Part shown: positions 61,599 to 64,000 of the stretch, one piece after another
How positions within the stretch are numbered: the first letter of the stretch is position 1
How the letters are laid out: the number at the start of each line of letters is the position of its first letter
Assembly (NCBI RefSeq): GCF_000419605.1
Contig: NZ_ATTI01000001.1
Span: 1 to 64,000 of the forward strand
Direction of reading: 5' to 3'
Length of the DNA stretch: 64,000 nucleotides
DNA from: Sphingomonas phyllosphaerae 5.2
Lineage (GTDB): Bacteria > Pseudomonadota > Alphaproteobacteria > Sphingomonadales > Sphingomonadaceae
Program-made: the position numbers and the translations under genes
The notes under the pieces: model-generated
Database searches by the model: none
Told to the model about the DNA's origin: nothing
The model's input: only the letters and a program-made list of their open reading frames with translations

Positions 61599-62306
61599 AT
61601 GGCGGCGATCGTGCAGTTCGAGAACGTGGGCCTGCGCTACGGCCATGGCGAAGAGGTGCTGCGCGACGTCACGTTCGCGCTCGCTGCCGGCGCCTTCTAT
61701 TTTCTCACCGGTGCCAGCGGGGCTGGCAAGACCTCGCTGTTGCGGCTGCTGTACCTCGCGCAGCGCCCCAGCCGGGGGGTGATCCGGCTCTTCGGGTCCG
61801 ACGTGGTCACGATGCCGCGCGCAAGGATGCCGTTGCTGCGGCGGCGGATCGGGGTCGTCTACCAGGATTTCCGGCTCATCCCTCACCTGTCGATCACGGA
61901 CAATGTCGCGCTGCCACTGCGGATCGCCGCAGTGCCTGAGGAGGAGGTGCGCGAGGCGGTCGGCGAGATGCTCGCCTGGGTCGGGCTCGGGCATCGTGCC
62001 GCCGCGCGCCCGTCGACGCTGTCGGGCGGCGAGCAGCAGCGTGCGGCGATCGCGCGCGCGGTGATCGCACGTCCGGACATCCTCCTCGCCGATGAGCCGA
62101 CCGGCAACGTCGACGATGCGATGGCCGACCGGCTGATCCAGTTGTTTGTATCGCTCAACGCCTTGGGCACCACCGTCGTAGTGGCGACGCACGACGCCCA
62201 GTTGTTGGCCCAGGTGCCCGCCGCGCAGACGATGCGGATCGCCGGCGGGCGGCTGGCCGATCCGGCCGGCGCGTCCCGCGTCCCGGCCTGGCGCGAGCGC
62301 GCATGA
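61599..62306 (+). CDS. ftsE: Cell division ATP-binding protein FtsE
   Basis: A 235-residue ABC ATPase that drives FtsX at the septum. Walker A GASGAGKT is at 38-45, the Q-loop is VYQDFRLIPHLS, the signature LSGGEQQRAAIARA, Walker B ILLADEPTGNVD and switch His VVATHD. ATG 61599 gives the family start MAAIVQFENVGLRYG; ATG 61557 would add 14 residues. It overlaps ftsX by 4 bases. Confidence 0.94.
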   Translation: MAAIVQFENVGLRYGHGEEVLRDVTFALAAGAFYFLTGASGAGKTSLLRLLYLAQRPSRGVIRLFGSDVVTMPRARMPLLRRRIGVVYQDFRLIPHLSITDNVALPLRIAAVPEEEVREAVGEMLAWVGLGHRAAARPSTLSGGEQQRAAIARAVIARPDILLADEPTGNVDDAMADRLIQLFVSLNALGTTVVVATHDAQLLAQVPAAQTMRIAGGRLADPAGASRVPAWRERA

Positions 62307-63175
62307 CCGCAGCGACTGCCCGTGTCCTCGATACTGCGAACGAGGGCCGCATGATGGCCGGCGTGCTGGCGATCATGCTGTTCCTGACAATGCTCGCGGC
62401 GGCTGGCGGGATCGGCGCGGCGCGTGGGGCAGAGGCGTTGCGCGAAGCGCTGGCGGGGCGCGCAACGGTCCAGATCGTGATGGCCGACGCGGCGAGTCGG
62501 AAGGCGATCGCCGCGCGGGTACTGGCGACCTTGCGCATTGCGCCGGCGGTACGCCGTGCTAGTCCCGTGCCGCCCGCCGAACTGGCGCGACTGCTCGGCC
62601 CGTGGCTGGGCGATACGGCGGCCAGTGCCGACCTGCCGGTTCCGGCGTTGATCGATATCGAGCTGGCGCCGCGTCCGGATGCGCTGGCACAAGTTCGTGC
62701 CGCTTTGTCAGCGATCACACCGGCGGCGCGAGTGGATGCACATGCCGATGCACTTGCAGGGACTGGCACGCTGCTGACTACGCTTACGGTGTTGGCGGGC
62801 ACGACGGTCGTGCTGATGATCGCGGCCAGCGCAGCGGTGGTGTTGCTGGCGATCCGCTCGGCGCTCGGCGCGCATCACACGACGATCGAGATCATGCACG
62901 GGCTCGGCGCGACCGATGCGCAGGTGGCGCAGCTGTTTCAACGACGTATCGCGCGCGACGCCGGCTTCGGCGCGGCGGCGGGCAGTGTGGCGGCCTGGGG
63001 AGTGATCCTGCTGCTCGGGCAGCTTGCCGGCGTTACCCGATCGCAACTGCTGGACGGTATGACGCTGGGCCAAAACGGTTGGATCGCGATAATTGCGCTG
63101 CCGTTCGCGTTCGTCGGGTTCGCGGCGACGGTGGCGTACGTGGCGGTCGTGCGTGCGTTGGGGCGGGTAGCGTGA
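62303..63175 (+). CDS. ftsX: Cell division protein FtsX
   Basis: A 290-residue permease-like protein with four membrane spans. The first span is near residues 19-38, then a periplasmic loop of about 130 residues, and three spans fill the second half (about residues 160-185, 222-245 and 260-282). It converts FtsE ATP use into activation of periplasmic wall hydrolases. The cytoplasmic N-terminus is short compared with E. coli FtsX. The stop overlaps the ydcF start. Confidence 0.9.
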   Translation: MTAATARVLDTANEGRMMAGVLAIMLFLTMLAAAGGIGAARGAEALREALAGRATVQIVMADAASRKAIAARVLATLRIAPAVRRASPVPPAELARLLGPWLGDTAASADLPVPALIDIELAPRPDALAQVRAALSAITPAARVDAHADALAGTGTLLTTLTVLAGTTVVLMIAASAAVVLLAIRSALGAHHTTIEIMHGLGATDAQVAQLFQRRIARDAGFGAAAGSVAAWGVILLLGQLAGVTRSQLLDGMTLGQNGWIAIIALPFAFVGFAATVAYVAVVRALGRVA

Positions 63176-63708
63176 CAAAGCGACTTTTCGCCCTGGCACT
63201 ATTGGCCTGGATGTTGGGGTTCGCGCTCTTCATGCTGGCGTTGCCCGCGCCTGCCGATCCGCGGGTGCTGACAGACGGTATCGTGGTGCCGACCGGTGCG
63301 GCGGGACGGACCGCCCGCGGGCTTGACCTGCTCGAGCATGGCCGGGCGCGGCGGATGCTGGTGACCGGGACCGCGCCGGGCGTCACCCGCGCCGACCTCG
63401 CGCGCGTCGCCGGTCATGCCGCGACGATCGCCTGCTGCGTCGATCTCGGTGCGGAAGCGGTCGACACGCGCAGCAACGCCGAGGAGACAGCCGCCTGGGT
63501 GCGGGCGCGTGGCTATCGCTCGATCCGGCTTGTCACCTCGAACTGGCACGCCCGGCGCGCGGCCTTGGAACTCGGGCCGGTGCTGGGGACGGAGGTGACC
63601 GTCATAGTCGACGGCGTGCCGGCGCAGCCGACGCTGACCCAGGCATTCAATGAATATAACAAGCTGCTGCTTCGCCGCGTGGTCTTGTGGGGGGAGAACT
63701 GGCGGTGA
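63172..63708 (+). CDS. YdcF family protein (DUF218, ElyC/SanA-like)
   Basis: A 178-residue protein with an N-terminal membrane anchor (LFALALLAWMLGFALFMLAL). The DUF218 domain includes DGIVVPTGAAGRTARGLDLLEHGRARRMLVTG, then ...DTRSNAEETAAW and VTSNWHARRA. ElyC and SanA of this group affect envelope integrity and vancomycin sensitivity. It starts GTG 63172 and ends overlapping plsC. Confidence 0.9.
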   Translation: MTKRLFALALLAWMLGFALFMLALPAPADPRVLTDGIVVPTGAAGRTARGLDLLEHGRARRMLVTGTAPGVTRADLARVAGHAATIACCVDLGAEAVDTRSNAEETAAWVRARGYRSIRLVTSNWHARRAALELGPVLGTEVTVIVDGVPAQPTLTQAFNEYNKLLLRRVVLWGENWR

Positions 63709-64000
63709 ACTGGTTTCGCACGATCGCATTCCGGACGTTATTCTACATCCTGTCGGTGCCGATCGTGGCGACGACGCCGATTGCCGGCTTGTTCGGGCAA
63801 CGCGTACTGATCGCGCATTCCGATCGCTGGTCGCGACTGCACCGGTTCCTGATGCGGCGGGTTCTCGGTATCACACCGCGCATCGAAGGAGTGATCCCAA
63901 CGGGCCAATATCTCTTCGTCGCCAAGCACGAGGCGATGTACGAGACGCTGGAACTGCAACTGCAGCTCGGGTCGCCCGCAATGGTGTTGAAGCGTGAGTT
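63705..64000 (+). CDS. plsC: 1-acyl-sn-glycerol-3-phosphate acyltransferase (5' part)
   Basis: 98 full codons are visible before the window ends. An N-terminal membrane segment (FRTLFYILSVPIVATTPIAGLFG) precedes the HxxxxE/D-type acyltransferase motif, seen as VAKHEAMYETLE. It should transfer an acyl chain to lysophosphatidic acid to make phosphatidic acid. GTG 63705 overlaps the ydcF stop, so it continues the ftsE-ftsX-ydcF run. The rest lies outside the window. Confidence 0.85.
   Translation, partial: MNWFRTIAFRTLFYILSVPIVATTPIAGLFGQRVLIAHSDRWSRLHRFLMRRVLGITPRIEGVIPTGQYLFVAKHEAMYETLELQLQLGSPAMVLKRE

Overview
The window looks like a chromosomal, origin-proximal segment from a Sphingomonas-type alphaproteobacterium (order Sphingomonadales). 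The grounds are high GC, dense gene packing with many ATGA/GTGA start-stop overlaps, family-typical proteins (a Gly-rich extended cold-shock protein, RNase D fused by overlap to lptC, DUF6489 ahead of mnmE, DUF3576 next to leuS, DUF1491, MmcB) and the alphaproteobacterial order rho-hemJ-hemE-[origin]-ppsR-maf-aroE-coaE-dnaQ. Nearly all of it is core genome. No prophage, insertion sequence, integron or CRISPR array was seen.

Layout. 1-4.7 kb: start of a cold-shock gene, then rnd-lptC-lptA-lptB-rpoN (LPS transport plus sigma-54). 4.7-11.8 kb: MATE exporter, small lipoprotein, C26 amidotransferase-like hydrolase overlapping a serine acetyltransferase, a lone secreted GH43 glycosidase, a GST and an SGNH esterase. 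12-14 kb: tRNA-Gln(CTG), ppx/gppA-rlmE. 14-17.6 kb: two exported peptidases. 17.7-23.4 kb: parts of the ligase-associated DNA repair set (exonuclease, Lhr-like helicase, PdeM), but with no DNA ligase. 23.4-28.5 kb: racemase-ubiquinone hydroxylase, ftsK, dienelactone hydrolase. 28.6-34.1 kb: DUF6489-mnmE-mnmG-rsmG-parA-parB with two parS sites inside the genes. 34.1-39.6 kb: holA-lptE-leuS-DUF3576 and an envelope protein. 39.6-40.3 kb: the longest gene-free stretch. 40.3-47.8 kb: thiE-like, yggS-HAD, ribA-xth, lolA, terC, rho, hemJ-hemE. 48.8-49.1 kb: a cluster of DnaA boxes and GANTC sites that I read as oriC. 49.1-54.5 kb: ppsR-maf-aroE-coaE-dnaQ, hpf-ptsN, thioesterase, DUF1491. 54.7-64 kb: cell-wall hydrolase, SOS-controlled mmcB, ankyrin protein, SCO-ycgN-ygjP, PBP1A, tRNA-Leu(GAG), zinc-ribbon protein and ftsE-ftsX-ydcF-plsC (cut by the window end).

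How it fits together. The centre of the window is a chromosome replication and segregation region: oriC, parS/ParAB about 15-19 kb away, FtsK, HolA, DnaQ, and the MnmEG tRNA-modification genes that carry the parS sites. Around it lie envelope-building genes (Lpt and Lol systems, PBP1A, FtsEX, PlsC) and repair genes. No clear undescribed system is visible. The observations most worth checking are the oriC/parS architecture, the ligase-less repair cluster, the SOS box at mmcB, a possible small RNA between lolA and xth, and the separation of rpoN from hpf-ptsN.
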